Of a stretch of DNA of 64,000 nucleotides, positions 19,335 to 28,938 are shown in pieces. Location: positions 62,001-126,000 of the forward strand of contig NZ_NEGG01000007.1 in the NCBI RefSeq assembly GCF_002135295.1, written 5' to 3'. This DNA is from Acinetobacter sp. ANC 5054. GTDB taxonomy: Bacteria; Pseudomonadota; Gammaproteobacteria; Pseudomonadales; Moraxellaceae. The stretch's first letter is position 1; each line of letters begins with the position of its first letter. The translations under genes and the position numbers were made by a program. Below the pieces are notes generated by a model, which saw nothing but the letters and a program-made list of their open reading frames with translations, was not told where the DNA came from and did not search any database.

Positions 19335-20525
19335 TTATGCAGTTACTTTAGCAACTACACCAGCACCAACTGTACGACCACCTTCACGGATCGCGAAGCG
19401 TAAGCCAGCGTCCATTGCGATTGGGTGGATTAATTCTACTGACATTTCTACGTTGTCACCAGGCATAACCATTTCAACGCCTTCTTTAAGTGCAATCGCA
19501 CCAGTTACGTCAGTTGTACGGAAGTAGAACTGTGGACGGTAACCGTTAAGGAATGGAGTATGACGACCACCTTCTTCTTTAGAAAGTACGTATACTTCTG
19601 CGTCGAATTTAGTATGCGGTTTGATTGCACCTGGTTTAGCAAGTACTTGACCACGTTGAACGTCTTCACGTTTAGTACCACGTAGAAGAACACCACAGTT
19701 CTCGCCCGCACGACCTTCGTCAAGAAGTTTACGGAACATTTCTACGCCAGTTACAGTTGTTTTAACTGTATCTTTAATACCAACGATTTCAACTTCTTCG
19801 CCTACTTTAACGATACCAGTCTCAACACGGCCAGTTACTACTGTACCACGACCCGAGATTGAGAATACATCTTCGATTGGCATAAGGAATGGAAGATCGA
19901 TAGCACGTTCTGGCTCTGGAATGTAAGAGTCAAGAGCTTCAACAAGAGCAACAACTGCTTCTTCGCCATATTGGCTAGCGTCGCCATTAAGTGCAAGAAG
20001 AGCTGAACCACGGATAACTGGAGTGTCATCGCCTGGGAAGTCATAAGTAGAAAGAAGTTCACGAACTTCCATTTCTACTAATTCAAGAAGTTCTTCATCA
20101 TCAACAAGGTCGCATTTGTTTAAGAATACAACGATGTATGGAACACCTACTTGGCGAGAAAGAAGGATGTGTTCACGAGTTTGTGGCATTGGACCATCAG
20201 TCGCAGCACATACAAGGATCGCACCATCCATTTGCGCAGCACCAGTAATCATGTTTTTAACATAATCGGCGTGACCTGGGCAGTCTACGTGAGCGTAGTG
20301 ACGAGTTGGAGAATCGTATTCTACGTGTGAAGTATTAATTGTAATACCACGTGCTTTTTCTTCTGGTGCAGAGTCGATAGCAGCGTAATCTTTCGCTTCA
20401 CCACCGAATTTTTTTGCACATACAGTTGCAATCGCAGCTGTTAAAGTAGTTTTACCGTGGTCGACGTGACCAATTGTACCCACGTTAACGTGTGGCTTAT
20501 TACGTTCGAACTTAGCCTTAGCCAT
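19335..20525 (-). CDS. tuf: Elongation factor Tu
   Basis: GTPase that delivers aminoacyl-tRNA to the ribosome. 396 residues, normal. G motifs are visible: GHVDHGKT near 19-26, the DCPGH loop near 81-85 and NKCD near 136-139. Domain 2 begins near the [16 protein letters not shown] segment, and the C-terminal domain ends in [12 protein letters not shown]. An AAGGAAG ribosome-binding site precedes the ATG. It is the last gene of the rpsL-rpsG-fusA-tuf operon, 93 bases after fusA. Acinetobacter usually has a second tuf copy elsewhere, which would not be visible here. Confidence 0.98.
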   Translation of the reverse strand: MAKAKFERNKPHVNVGTIGHVDHGKTTLTAAIATVCAKKFGGEAKDYAAIDSAPEEKARGITINTSHVEYDSPTRHYAHVDCPGHADYVKNMITGAAQMDGAILVCAATDGPMPQTREHILLSRQVGVPYIVVFLNKCDLVDDEELLELVEMEVRELLSTYDFPGDDTPVIRGSALLALNGDASQYGEEAVVALVEALDSYIPEPERAIDLPFLMPIEDVFSISGRGTVVTGRVETGIVKVGEEVEIVGIKDTVKTTVTGVEMFRKLLDEGRAGENCGVLLRGTKREDVQRGQVLAKPGAIKPHTKFDAEVYVLSKEEGGRHTPFLNGYRPQFYFRTTDVTGAIALKEGVEMVMPGDNVEMSVELIHPIAMDAGLRFAIREGGRTVGAGVVAKVTA

Positions 20526-20618
20526 GAGATCTTCCTTTTTAAACTACTCATGCAGGGTTACTGCATGAGCATTTGGTTTTTAACTATGAATTAGTTTGGG
20601 CTTATAGTAATCGAAAGA

Positions 20619-22757
20619 TTACTCGTCGTCACCTTTTTTACCGCCAGATTGGAACTTAGTAATGATGCCTTCAGCCACGTTACGTGGAGTTTCAGCATAT
20701 TTAGCAAATTCCATAGAGTAAGTCGCACGACCTTGAGACATAGAACGCATTTGAGTCGCGTAACCAAACATCTCAGCAAGTGGAACTTCAGCTTTAATTG
20801 CTTTAGTACCGCCAGGAAGATCGTCCATACCTTGAACCATACCACGACGACGGTTTAAGTCACCCATGATATCGCCCATGTAGTCTTCTGGAGTTTCTAC
20901 TTCAACTTTCATGATCGGTTCAAGAAGGATAGGATCCGCTTTCATGAAACCATCACGGAATGCGTAAGAACCTGCCATTTTGAACGATAATTCATCAGAA
21001 TCGACGTCATGGTAAGAACCGTCGAATAATGTCGCTTTAATGCCAACTACTGGGTAGCCAGCCAATACGCCATTCTTCATACGTTCTTGAATACCTTTGT
21101 CTACAGCGCCAAAGAATTCTTTAGGTACTACGCCGCCTACAACTTCTTCAGCGAATTCGTATTCTTTACCAGCTTCGTCAACGTCCATAGGTTCTAAACG
21201 AACATATACGTGACCGAATTTACCTTTACCACCTGTTTGACGTACGAACTTACCTTCTTGCTCAACAGATTTTTTAATCGTTTCGCGGTAAGCAACCATT
21301 GGTTTACCAATGTTCGCTTCAACGTTGAATTCACGTTTCATACGGTCAACAAGGATATCAAGGTGAAGCTCACCCATACCTGCGATGATTGTTTGACCAG
21401 ATTCTTCGTCTGTGCGAACACGGAACGATGGATCTTCTTTAGCCAAACGACCTAAAGCGATAGACATTTTCTCTTGGTCAGCTTTTGTCTTAGGCTCTAC
21501 AGCTAAAGAAATTACTGGCTCAGGGAATTCCATACGCTCTAAAGTAATGATGTTTTTCTCATCACAAAGTGTATCACCAGTTGTAACGTCTTTAAGACCT
21601 ACACATGCAGCGATATCACCAGCGCGGATTTCTTCAACGTCTTGACGTTCGTTCGCGTGCATTTGCACGATACGGCCGATACGTTCACGTTTAGATTTAA
21701 CTGGGTTGTATACTGGGTCGCCTTGTTTAAGAACACCAGAATAAACACGTACGAAAGTCAAGTTACCTACGAACTTATCGTTCATGATTTTGAACGCAAG
21801 TGCAGAGAACGGAGCTTCGTCAGATGCTTCACGAACAGCTTTAGTTTCAGCTTTGTCGTCAAGTACACCTTCAATTGCTTTAACTTCTGTAGGTGATGGT
21901 AAGAATTCAATCACAGCATCCAACATACGTTGAACACCTTTGTTTTTGAACGCAGAACCACAAAGCATTGGTTGAATTTCACAAGCCAAAGTTTGAGCAC
22001 GAAGACCAGCAACGATTTGTTCTTTTGTCAAATCGCCATTGTTTAGGTATTCATCCATCAACTCTTCAGATGCTTCAGCCGCAGCTTCAACCATGTTAGT
22101 ACGCCATTCTTCAGCAGTAGCAACTAGGTCAGCAGGGATATCGCCATATTCGAATTGCATACCTTGAGATGCTTCATCCCAAATGATTGCTTTCATTTCG
22201 ATAAGGTCAACAACACCTTGGAAGTTATCTTCAGCACCAACTGGGATAACAACTGGTACAGGGTGTGCACCAAGACGAGTTTTCATTTGTTCAACAACAC
22301 GGAAGAAGTTGGCACCTGTACGGTCCATCTTGTTCACGAATGCTAAACGAGGCACTTCGTATTTGTTTGCTTGACGCCATACAGTTTCTGACTGAGGTTG
22401 AACACCACCTACAGCACAGTAAACCATGCACGCACCGTCAAGAACACGCATAGAACGTTCAACTTCGATTGTGAAGTCTACGTGTCCCGGGGTGTCAATT
22501 ACGTTGATACGGTGTTCTGGGAATTGTTTGCCCATACCAGACCAGAAACAAGTTGTAGCAGCTGAAGTGATTGTAATACCACGTTCTTGCTCTTGTTCCA
22601 TCCAGTCCATTGTTGCTGCACCATCATGTACTTCACCTAGTTTGTGAGATACACCTGTGTAGAACAAAATACGTTCTGAAGTAGTCGTTTTACCAGCATC
22701 AATGTGAGCAGAGATACCAATGTTACGGTAACGAGAAATTGGGGTTTGACGAGCCAT
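20619..22757 (-). CDS. fusA: Elongation factor G
   Basis: Translocation GTPase. 712 residues from the ATG at 22757 ([12 protein letters not shown]), the usual N-terminus; an ATG four codons earlier is directly abutted by AGGA and is unlikely. G motifs [17 protein letters not shown] and NKMDRTGA are present. Domain IV contains the GGVVPKEF segment, and the C-terminus shows the typical [19 protein letters not shown]. It is the third gene of the str operon. The intercistronic gap upstream holds two hairpins, one a perfect 28-base palindrome. Confidence 0.98.
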   Translation of the reverse strand: MARQTPISRYRNIGISAHIDAGKTTTSERILFYTGVSHKLGEVHDGAATMDWMEQEQERGITITSAATTCFWSGMGKQFPEHRINVIDTPGHVDFTIEVERSMRVLDGACMVYCAVGGVQPQSETVWRQANKYEVPRLAFVNKMDRTGANFFRVVEQMKTRLGAHPVPVVIPVGAEDNFQGVVDLIEMKAIIWDEASQGMQFEYGDIPADLVATAEEWRTNMVEAAAEASEELMDEYLNNGDLTKEQIVAGLRAQTLACEIQPMLCGSAFKNKGVQRMLDAVIEFLPSPTEVKAIEGVLDDKAETKAVREASDEAPFSALAFKIMNDKFVGNLTFVRVYSGVLKQGDPVYNPVKSKRERIGRIVQMHANERQDVEEIRAGDIAACVGLKDVTTGDTLCDEKNIITLERMEFPEPVISLAVEPKTKADQEKMSIALGRLAKEDPSFRVRTDEESGQTIIAGMGELHLDILVDRMKREFNVEANIGKPMVAYRETIKKSVEQEGKFVRQTGGKGKFGHVYVRLEPMDVDEAGKEYEFAEEVVGGVVPKEFFGAVDKGIQERMKNGVLAGYPVVGIKATLFDGSYHDVDSDELSFKMAGSYAFRDGFMKADPILLEPIMKVEVETPEDYMGDIMGDLNRRRGMVQGMDDLPGGTKAIKAEVPLAEMFGYATQMRSMSQGRATYSMEFAKYAETPRNVAEGIITKFQSGGKKGDDE

Positions 22758-22796
22758 GATTTCTTGCATTCCTAAATTTTGTTGTTTAAAACAGGA

Positions 22797-22824
22797 CGCT
22801 TTAAGTTGCTAGCAACTTAAAGCG
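22797..22824. promoter_or_regulatory. Perfect 28-base palindrome between rpsG and fusA
   Basis: CGCTTTAAGTTG-CTAG-CAACTTAAAGCG reads identically on both strands and would form a 12-base-pair hairpin in the mRNA, 40 bases before the fusA ATG. It has no T run, so it is not a standard terminator. RNA processing, stability or translational control of fusA are possible roles. Confidence 0.55.
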
Positions 22825-22831
22825 CTTTGAT

Positions 22832-22863
22832 GACAGTTTGGTGAAACCCAAACCATCACTGTC
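22832..22863 (-). promoter_or_regulatory. Second hairpin in the rpsG-fusA gap
   Basis: Stem GTTTGG/CCAAAC (22836-22841 with 22848-22853) with outer GACAG/CTGTC pairing that partly shares the same bases. It lies directly upstream of the 28-base palindrome in the transcript. Confidence 0.35.
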
Positions 22864-22887
22864 CTGATAAGGGCCTGTTTTATTTGC

Positions 22888-23358
22888 TTAGAAACGGTAG
22901 TGAGAGAAGGCTTTGTTGGCTTCAGCCATACGGTGCACATCTTCACGTTTTTTAACCGCTGCGCCTTTACCTTCAGCTGCATCAAGCAACTCACCAGCAA
23001 GACGTAAAGCCATAGTTTTTTCAGAACGCTTAGCAGCAGCGTCTACTAACCAACGCATAGCCAAGGCTGTACGACGGGATGGGCGTACTTCCATAGGCAC
23101 TTGGTAAGTAGCACCGCCTACACGGCGTGCTTTAACTTCGACCATAGGGCGAACTTTTTCTAATGTAGCTTCGAAAAATTCAACTGGGTCTACTTTTGAT
23201 TTTTCTTGAACGCGGTCTAAAGCACCGTAAACGATACTTTCAGCAATAGATTTTTTACCATCTTGCATTACGTGGTTCATGAATTTAGCGATTGTTTGGC
23301 TGCTGAACTTAGGATCCGGAAGGATTTCACGAGCAGCGACTACGCGACGTCTTGGCAT
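22888..23358 (-). CDS. rpsG: 30S ribosomal protein S7
   Basis: Nucleates assembly of the 30S head by binding 16S rRNA. 156 residues, normal length. The N-terminus [18 protein letters not shown] and the segments [17 protein letters not shown] and [16 protein letters not shown] are characteristic. In E. coli S7 represses its own operon by binding the rpsL-rpsG intercistronic RNA. Here that gap is 179 bases and contains a 9-base-pair inverted repeat close to the rpsG start. Confidence 0.98.
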   Translation of the reverse strand: MPRRRVVAAREILPDPKFSSQTIAKFMNHVMQDGKKSIAESIVYGALDRVQEKSKVDPVEFFEATLEKVRPMVEVKARRVGGATYQVPMEVRPSRRTALAMRWLVDAAAKRSEKTMALRLAGELLDAAEGKGAAVKKREDVHRMAEANKAFSHYRF

Positions 23359-23377
23359 TTTAATCTACCTAATAAAT

Positions 23378-23418
23378 ATGACACTTCAGGTTTATCCAGC
23401 ATTAGTACAAAGTGTCAT
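23378..23418 (-). promoter_or_regulatory. Inverted repeat in the rpsG leader
   Basis: ATGACACTT (23378-23386) pairs with AAGTGTCAT (23410-23418), leaving a 23-base loop. It ends 19 bases before the rpsG ATG in the intercistronic region where E. coli has the S7 autoregulatory site. A similar role is inference. Confidence 0.35.
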
Positions 23419-23537
23419 GTACCGTTCGCTGGCCTTACTATACGTCGCTTGAATTTCACAAATTAAATGCAGAAATCAGACAAGCGAGACGATAAAGGAT
23501 TGCAGTTCTAATGAACTAAGAGCTTAATCTCGAAAGA

Positions 23538-23912
23538 TTATTTCTTAGGACGTTTAGCACCGTATTTAGAACGAGACTGGTTACGATCTTTAACACCAGC
23601 GCAGTCTAAAGAACCACGAACAGTATGGTAACGTACACCTGGTAAGTCTTTAACACGACCACCACGGATAAGAACAACACTGTGCTCTTGTAGGTTATGG
23701 CCTTCACCACCGATATAGCTAGAAACTTCGAAACCTGAAGTTAAGCGAACACGGCAAACTTTACGCATTGCTGAGTTAGGTTTTTTAGGTGTAGTAGTGT
23801 AAACACGTGTACAAACACCACGACGTTGTGGACAAGCCTTCAACGCAGGAACTTTAGATTTTTCAACTAAAGTCGTACGACCCTTACGGATCAACTGATT
23901 TGTTGTTGCCAT
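23538..23912 (-). CDS. rpsL: 30S ribosomal protein S12
   Basis: Decoding-centre protein of the small subunit. 124 residues. The conserved streptomycin-resistance region reads [11 protein letters not shown] with the wild-type lysine near residue 43, and the second region contains [13 protein letters not shown] with lysine near 88. No resistance substitution is apparent. GGGAG precedes the ATG. It is the first gene of the str operon, with promoter and leader hairpin immediately upstream. A short UUCG-loop hairpin spans its stop codon. Confidence 0.98.
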
Positions 23913-23937
23913 TTGGCAATTCTCCCGTTAATAAAAA

Positions 23938-23965
23938 GCCCCAAAAAATACTGCTTTTTGAGGGC
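23938..23965 (-). promoter_or_regulatory. Attenuator-like hairpin in the str operon leader
   Basis: On the minus strand GCCCTCAAAAA pairs with TTTTTTGGGGC around a GCAGTA loop (one wobble, one mismatch) and is followed directly by five T. That is a terminator-like shape lying between the promoter and the rpsL ribosome-binding site. Confidence 0.45.
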
Positions 23966-23970
23966 ATGCA

Positions 23971-23999
23971 ATTGTAAGCGAAGACGCAAAATTGGTCAA
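23971..23999 (-). promoter_or_regulatory. Sigma-70 promoter of the str operon
   Basis: On the minus strand TTGACC (23994-23999) and TACAAT (23971-23976) are separated by exactly 17 bases, one mismatch each from consensus. It lies about 60 bases upstream of the rpsL ATG. Confidence 0.8.
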
Positions 24000-24067
24000 C
24001 ATTCTACAATCAATGAAAACATACACAAATTGCAGAATGCACAAATTTTCCCCCACAAATAAACAGT

Positions 24068-25513
24068 TTATTTTTCTGTAGGTGCATCTGAATTTTTTGT
24101 AACCTTATTTACCGCTGTTGTTTTCGCCTTTCGGGGCTTTGTTTTAGTTGGCGCTTTCTGTTCAGCGATTGGATTTTCTTCATCTAAATCAAAAGACTCT
24201 ATTTCTGTTAAAGCAGGCTTTTGTGCTTCAACAGGTTCATGTGGCGTAACGACTTTATTTGCCAGTGCATCTAAACCTTCTGAAACTTGCGCTTCTTTAG
24301 ATTCAACTTTATTAGTAACCTCCACAGCATCCGCTTTTTTGATGACTTTCACCTGACGAATATTTTTATTCCCTTTGACTGGAACCTCTTGATCCAAGAT
24401 AGGTTCAATGACTTCAGCATCTTTAGCGATAATACTTTCCAGAAGTTTTGGGGTTGCCTGCGCCAATAGTTCAATAGAACGCTCATAGGCATGTAATGGC
24501 GATAAACCAATATCTTGATGCTGAATAATGTATTGACGTGCATCCGAAAATACCTGTTGTGCTTTTTGGTTGACCTCATCAATTAAACGACGACTATAAA
24601 CAGCACTTATACCTGCACTCGCCAATGGCGATAAACGTGATAGTTGATTAAGTACAGACACTTTTGGCAATTGATTGAGCCAAGCCCATTTAAATTGCCC
24701 GTTTTCATCCAATACATATTTTTTCAAGGCTTCAGCATCAGTGTCTGAACCCAACATCTGTTGCAATTGTTTGATATCACTATTTTGTAAAGTACTACTT
24801 AGTGCCTTAATTGCCATGAGCAAGGTTTGTTTTTCAGCGATTAAGCTCAAATCTACTTGTCTAAAAATAAATTGCACAATGTCTTGGTCGCTTTCTTTAC
24901 TCAAATCAAAACCATAAGATCGTCCAACTTGATAAATGACACGCAAAGTCATAATGAGGGAAGCTGGAATATCAATTGTAGAGCCAATTACTCCCGTCGC
25001 CCCTGTCAAGGCACCTTGTATCGAGGCAATCCATTTATTTTGTTCACTCAATGCCTGACTAATTCGTTTTGAGCGATCCACATCTTGAGTCAACTCTTCT
25101 AAGTCACGTACACCTGCTTCATCCAGTACAGCATCGACTGAGGAAATTTCAGAACTGAAATGATTCAACTGATCAAAGATATAGTCAGAAATTTTATCGC
25201 TAAATTGCGGTGCGACGAAATTTGCCACATTATTGACCGTACTAAAATGTCGTCCTAAAAGTTGTCTCGATACATTGGGAACATGTTCACGTAAAAGCTG
25301 TTGTGGATTATCATATTTTTTAACATCAAAAATATTGCTGTCACGTGATGCGCCATCGAAAGTTTGGCCATTTTTTTGCGGTTGAATTACCTTCGTCACA
25401 GACTCGGGTGCCACATGATTGATAATCGACACACCTGTAGAACTGAGCTTTTTAGCCACTCCAAAGGCATTTGAGAGTAGACCACCAGTCGCTTTATTAT
25501 TCGTTTTCGCCAT
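24068..25513 (-). CDS. EcsC-family protein
   Basis: 481 residues. The central part (about 130-330) matches the EcsC family: the glycine-rich GALTGATGVIGSTIDIPASL segment, then LRVIYQVGRSYGFDLS, and further helices with APL-type glycines. EcsC was named in Bacillus for a gene beside an ABC transporter, but its molecular function is unclear. The C-terminal 100 residues are hydrophilic, rich in Lys, Val, Glu and Thr, and end in a lysine-rich tail (KTKPRKAKTTAVNK), probably disordered. No signal peptide. It lies directly upstream of the str promoter but is a separate unit. The family call is good; the function is unknown. Confidence 0.8.
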   Translation of the reverse strand: MAKTNNKATGGLLSNAFGVAKKLSSTGVSIINHVAPESVTKVIQPQKNGQTFDGASRDSNIFDVKKYDNPQQLLREHVPNVSRQLLGRHFSTVNNVANFVAPQFSDKISDYIFDQLNHFSSEISSVDAVLDEAGVRDLEELTQDVDRSKRISQALSEQNKWIASIQGALTGATGVIGSTIDIPASLIMTLRVIYQVGRSYGFDLSKESDQDIVQFIFRQVDLSLIAEKQTLLMAIKALSSTLQNSDIKQLQQMLGSDTDAEALKKYVLDENGQFKWAWLNQLPKVSVLNQLSRLSPLASAGISAVYSRRLIDEVNQKAQQVFSDARQYIIQHQDIGLSPLHAYERSIELLAQATPKLLESIIAKDAEVIEPILDQEVPVKGNKNIRQVKVIKKADAVEVTNKVESKEAQVSEGLDALANKVVTPHEPVEAQKPALTEIESFDLDEENPIAEQKAPTKTKPRKAKTTAVNKVTKNSDAPTEK

Positions 25514-25786
25514 TCTCTACCCCATACAGACTATTCTTGAAATTCTTGATAAATACTAGGTGTAGTCAAACTTTATCACAACTTGAATATGTATCTTTAA
25601 GTTAAGTTTATTACCGCATTGTCGCAAATTAGCCCAGTCAAAAATAGGCATAGGATTTGCCATAAGAATTCAAAAAGCTTTCTGCTATTATTATTCCCAT
25701 CAAATTATATGAGTATGACTGCGAAGAAAGTTCTCTCCTTGGGCATTCCGCAGAAGACTCACACACTACCTATAAAGGATCTGTAG

Positions 25787-27016
25787 ATGAAACGTGTTGT
25801 AATCACTGGCATGGGCATCAACTCATGCATTGGTAATACATTAGAAGATGTCACTCATTCTTTGCAAAACGGGATTTCAGGAACACGTTTTAATCCAACT
25901 TATGCTGAACTGAACTTTAAAAGCCATGTTAGTGCAGCTGCAGAACAAGATTTTGATGGTATTGACCGTCGTTTAAAACGCTTTATGGGCGTGTGCGCAA
26001 TGTATGCCTACAACTCAGCACTTGCTGCGGTTGAACATGCAGGTTTGACTGCTGAACAAATTGGCGGTAATCCACGTTATGGTATTGCAGGCGGTTCAGG
26101 TGGTGGTTCTACAGCGTCTGTTATTGAAATGAAAGAATTGCTAGATAGCAAAGGCGCGCGTAAAGTTGGACCGTTCTTTGTTCCACGTAACATGACCAAC
26201 ACCATCACTGCAAACGTTGGCGTTGCTTTCAAAATGCAAGGTGTTGCACACACAATTACCAGCGCATGCGCAACATCTGCAGATGCAATTGGTTATGCAT
26301 ACAACCTGATTCAATTGGGCAAACAAGACTTAATGCTTGCTGGTGGTGGTGAGGAAGATCATTGGTCTCAAAGCTTATTGTTTGATGCAATGGGTGCGCT
26401 TTGCTCGAAATACAATGACACACCTGAAACAGCTTCACGCCCTTACTCTGCTGACCGTGATGGTTTCGTAATTGCTGGCGGCGGCGGTTTCGTGGTGCTT
26501 GAATCTCTTGAACACGCTCAAGCACGTGGCGCAAACATTATTGCCGAAGTCGTTGGCTATGCTGCAAACTCTGATGGTGCAGACATGGTTGCTCCAAGTG
26601 GTGAAGGCGCAACACGTTGTATCTTGATGGCACTAGAAGAAGCGAAACAACATGGTGTTGAGTCAATCGACTATGTAAATACACACGGTACATCGACTCC
26701 TGCTGGTGACGTGACTGAGCTTAAAGCAATGGAGCGTGCATTTGGTGAAGGTCAAGTTCCTCCACTCAGCTCGACCAAGTCAATGACTGGTCACAGCTTA
26801 GGTGCTGCAGGCGTACAAGAAGCAATTTATTCTGTACTCATGATGCAAAATGACTTTATTGCTCCAAACATCAACGTGACTGAACTTGATGAAGGCGCAA
26901 AACCATTTGATATCGTGCTTGAAAAACGTAACGCAAAATTGAATACTGTGATGAGTAACAGTTTCGGTTTCGGCGGTGTAAACGCTTGTCTCATTTTCAA
27001 AAAATGGGAAGGCTAA
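25787..27016 (+). CDS. fabB: Beta-ketoacyl-ACP synthase I (FabB)
   Basis: Condensing enzyme for chain elongation in fatty acid synthesis, including the unsaturated branch. 409 residues. Catalytic Cys161 lies in the TSACATSA motif and His300 in NTHGTSTPAGD. Lys331 is followed by His336 in MTGHSLGAAG. The closely FabB-like stretches (AGGGEE, FDAMGAL, YNDTPE, GGGGFVV) favour FabB over FabF. FabA, its usual partner, is not in this window. A CTGCG/CGCAG inverted repeat lies in the leader. Confidence 0.93.
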   Translation: MKRVVITGMGINSCIGNTLEDVTHSLQNGISGTRFNPTYAELNFKSHVSAAAEQDFDGIDRRLKRFMGVCAMYAYNSALAAVEHAGLTAEQIGGNPRYGIAGGSGGGSTASVIEMKELLDSKGARKVGPFFVPRNMTNTITANVGVAFKMQGVAHTITSACATSADAIGYAYNLIQLGKQDLMLAGGGEEDHWSQSLLFDAMGALCSKYNDTPETASRPYSADRDGFVIAGGGGFVVLESLEHAQARGANIIAEVVGYAANSDGADMVAPSGEGATRCILMALEEAKQHGVESIDYVNTHGTSTPAGDVTELKAMERAFGEGQVPPLSSTKSMTGHSLGAAGVQEAIYSVLMMQNDFIAPNINVTELDEGAKPFDIVLEKRNAKLNTVMSNSFGFGGVNACLIFKKWEG

Positions 27017-27084
27017 TTTAAAGTCGGCTGATTTGGCGCTTCTGCGCCAATAAGCACACTCACCGCCCTTTTAAGGGTCGCTTT

Positions 27085-27537
27085 ATGGATGCTCCATCAG
27101 ATGCTTTCCTCTGGGTTAAAGCATTACATATCATCGCAGTTGTTTGCTGGTTTGCAGCACTTTTCTATCTTCCCCGCCTTTTTGTTTACCACGCCATGAG
27201 TGATGATGCTGTTAGCCATCAGCACTTTGAAGTGATGGAACGTAAGCTGTACCGCGGCATTATGTGGCCTGCAATGGTCGGCACACTGATCACGGCTCAT
27301 TTTTTAGTAGATTGGGGCGATGCAACGCGGCACTACCATGAAGCTTTATGGTTTTATCTTAAAGTTGGCTTAGTTGGCTTGCTGGTGATTTACCATTTTG
27401 TTTGCGGCTATTACCGTAAAAAGCTGATTGGCAATGCACATTATAAATCACACAAGTTCTGGCGCTTCTTTAATGAAATGCCAACGTTGATTTTATTTGC
27501 AGTGGTGATTTTGGTGGTGGTAAAGCCAACGTTCTAA
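27085..27537 (+). CDS. hemJ: Protoporphyrinogen IX oxidase HemJ
   Basis: Inner-membrane enzyme that oxidises protoporphyrinogen IX to protoporphyrin IX in haem synthesis. 150 residues with four predicted membrane helices. The first contains VKALHIIAVVCWFAALFYLPR, with the conserved His at 15 and Arg at 31; later VGLVGLLVIYH and a short hydrophobic C-terminus follow. HemJ was characterised partly in Acinetobacter, which uses it in place of HemG or HemY. It lies 68 bases after fabB on the same strand, so it may be co-transcribed, and it ends at a terminator. Confidence 0.9.
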   Translation: MDAPSDAFLWVKALHIIAVVCWFAALFYLPRLFVYHAMSDDAVSHQHFEVMERKLYRGIMWPAMVGTLITAHFLVDWGDATRHYHEALWFYLKVGLVGLLVIYHFVCGYYRKKLIGNAHYKSHKFWRFFNEMPTLILFAVVILVVVKPTF

Positions 27538-27561
27538 AAGCGCAAAATAAATAAGTTATAA

Positions 27562-27590
27562 AAAAGCCCTAATTCATTTAGGGCTTTTTA
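27562..27590. terminator. Bidirectional terminator between hemJ and acyltransferase-3 gene
   Basis: Stem AGCCCTAA (27565-27572), short loop, TTAGGGCT (27578-27585), with A and T runs on both sides. It serves the convergent hemJ and acyltransferase genes. Confidence 0.88.
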
Positions 27591-27604
27591 CGTTTGGCAA
27601 AGTT

Positions 27605-28711
27605 TTAAGATTTAATCCATTTATTTCGAATCATGCGATTTAAAGGCGTGGAATAATATTTCTCTATCGCCCAACTCATTAAAAAAACCGCAATAAAATA
27701 AATGGGCAGCAGCATCAACTTTTCAGTTGGCAACGTTTCTTTAGGGAAATACACCACTTTCATCAAACCCAAAATAATTAAATGAAACAAATACATTTCA
27801 TAACTACGCTGTCCAATCCAGACCAATGCTCTCGACCCGAAAGACTGTGCCTGCGTTTGCGGATCTTGCGCAAAACAAAAAATCAGTACTGCCGTCAGCA
27901 TCGCAAAAGCGCTAATGCTCCAAGTACTCACCTCCTTAATTGGCGCATACAAATACAGCCCGCACATCAATAGCGCTGTTACAGTCATGATGAGCTTCGA
28001 GTGCTGTAACGCACCTTTAAAATGTTGCGTATATAGCGCTGTTAAACAACCAATCGCTATTCCATCAAAGCTAGAGAAATAATGATAAAGATAAGCCCCG
28101 CTTTCTTCGCCAAAATGCAGGCTACGGAAGTACGGCGCATAGGCAATAATTAACAACAGAAAAACAATAAATCCTTTACCGCGTCCTAAACCCACACAAA
28201 GTAAAGGAAATACCACATAAAAGACTTCTTCTACAGATAGCGACCACAGTACGCCAAGCGCATAGTTGACCCAGCCATATTCAATGATTAACAAGTTCAT
28301 CCAAAAACTAAAAGCAGACAGCACGGTTAAACCATACGATACTTCAACACCATTGGGCGCTTGGTTCAAAAACGGCTTTAATCCTATGGCACCTAACAAA
28401 GTCACCATAGCAACAAGTAGGACTAGACAGGGAATAATTCGAGCAATACGGCGTACATAAAAATCTTTCAGCTTAATTTCCGCTAAAGATCCACTACGTT
28501 GCAATGTGTGCCGGGTGATCAAAAATCCCGAAATCACAAAGAATATGGTCACGCCATAATTGCCATTACGTGCAATTAAGGTACTTAGGCTCTCACCAAA
28601 AATATGCACACCTAAAAAAGTATCATGCAATTTATAAGGAATATTAAAATGGTGCAGCAGCACCAGAAGTATTGAAATACCGCGAAGAATATCTATTTTT
28701 TCATTACGCAT
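27605..28711 (-). CDS. Acyltransferase-3 family membrane protein (OafA/YrhL-like)
   Basis: 368 residues with about ten membrane helices. The N-terminus (IDILRGISILLVLLHHF) carries the Arg and paired His typical of the family, followed by GVTIFFVISGFLITR and LGVLWSLSVEEVFYVVFPL. These enzymes transfer acetyl or other acyl groups across the membrane to O-antigen, capsule, peptidoglycan or other extracytoplasmic sugars. No glycan genes adjoin it, so the acceptor is unknown. It appears monocistronic. Confidence 0.88.
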   Translation of the reverse strand: MRNEKIDILRGISILLVLLHHFNIPYKLHDTFLGVHIFGESLSTLIARNGNYGVTIFFVISGFLITRHTLQRSGSLAEIKLKDFYVRRIARIIPCLVLLVAMVTLLGAIGLKPFLNQAPNGVEVSYGLTVLSAFSFWMNLLIIEYGWVNYALGVLWSLSVEEVFYVVFPLLCVGLGRGKGFIVFLLLIIAYAPYFRSLHFGEESGAYLYHYFSSFDGIAIGCLTALYTQHFKGALQHSKLIMTVTALLMCGLYLYAPIKEVSTWSISAFAMLTAVLIFCFAQDPQTQAQSFGSRALVWIGQRSYEMYLFHLIILGLMKVVYFPKETLPTEKLMLLPIYFIAVFLMSWAIEKYYSTPLNRMIRNKWIKS

Positions 28712-28891
28712 AAAATGCTGAATCTATTATTAAATTTTTACCGAGACATTAAAGGCTATATTTCAGAAAAATTCAGTTTTTAATTATTACAAATCATGTA
28801 TGCCGCTTTAAAGTAGCAGCTCCAATATAAAGTAATTCTACTCTTGCATCTAGAAATAGAGTCAACAAATGAATAAATACCTACCCAAAAC

Positions 28892-28912
28892 TAAGCCCGC
28901 AGTATGCGGGCT
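28892..28912 (-). terminator. Probable terminator after cycA
   Basis: Stem AGCCCGC/GCGGGCT with loop AGTAT, followed on the minus strand by TTAGTTTT. The stem is strong but the T run is interrupted. It lies about 30 bases past the cycA stop. Confidence 0.6.
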
Positions 28913-28938
28913 AGTCTTAGAGTATATCTGTCATGCAA

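Noticed and set aside
19505..20062. Minus-strand alternative-frame ORFs inside tuf
   Set aside because: They are other frames of EF-Tu created by its biased codon use.
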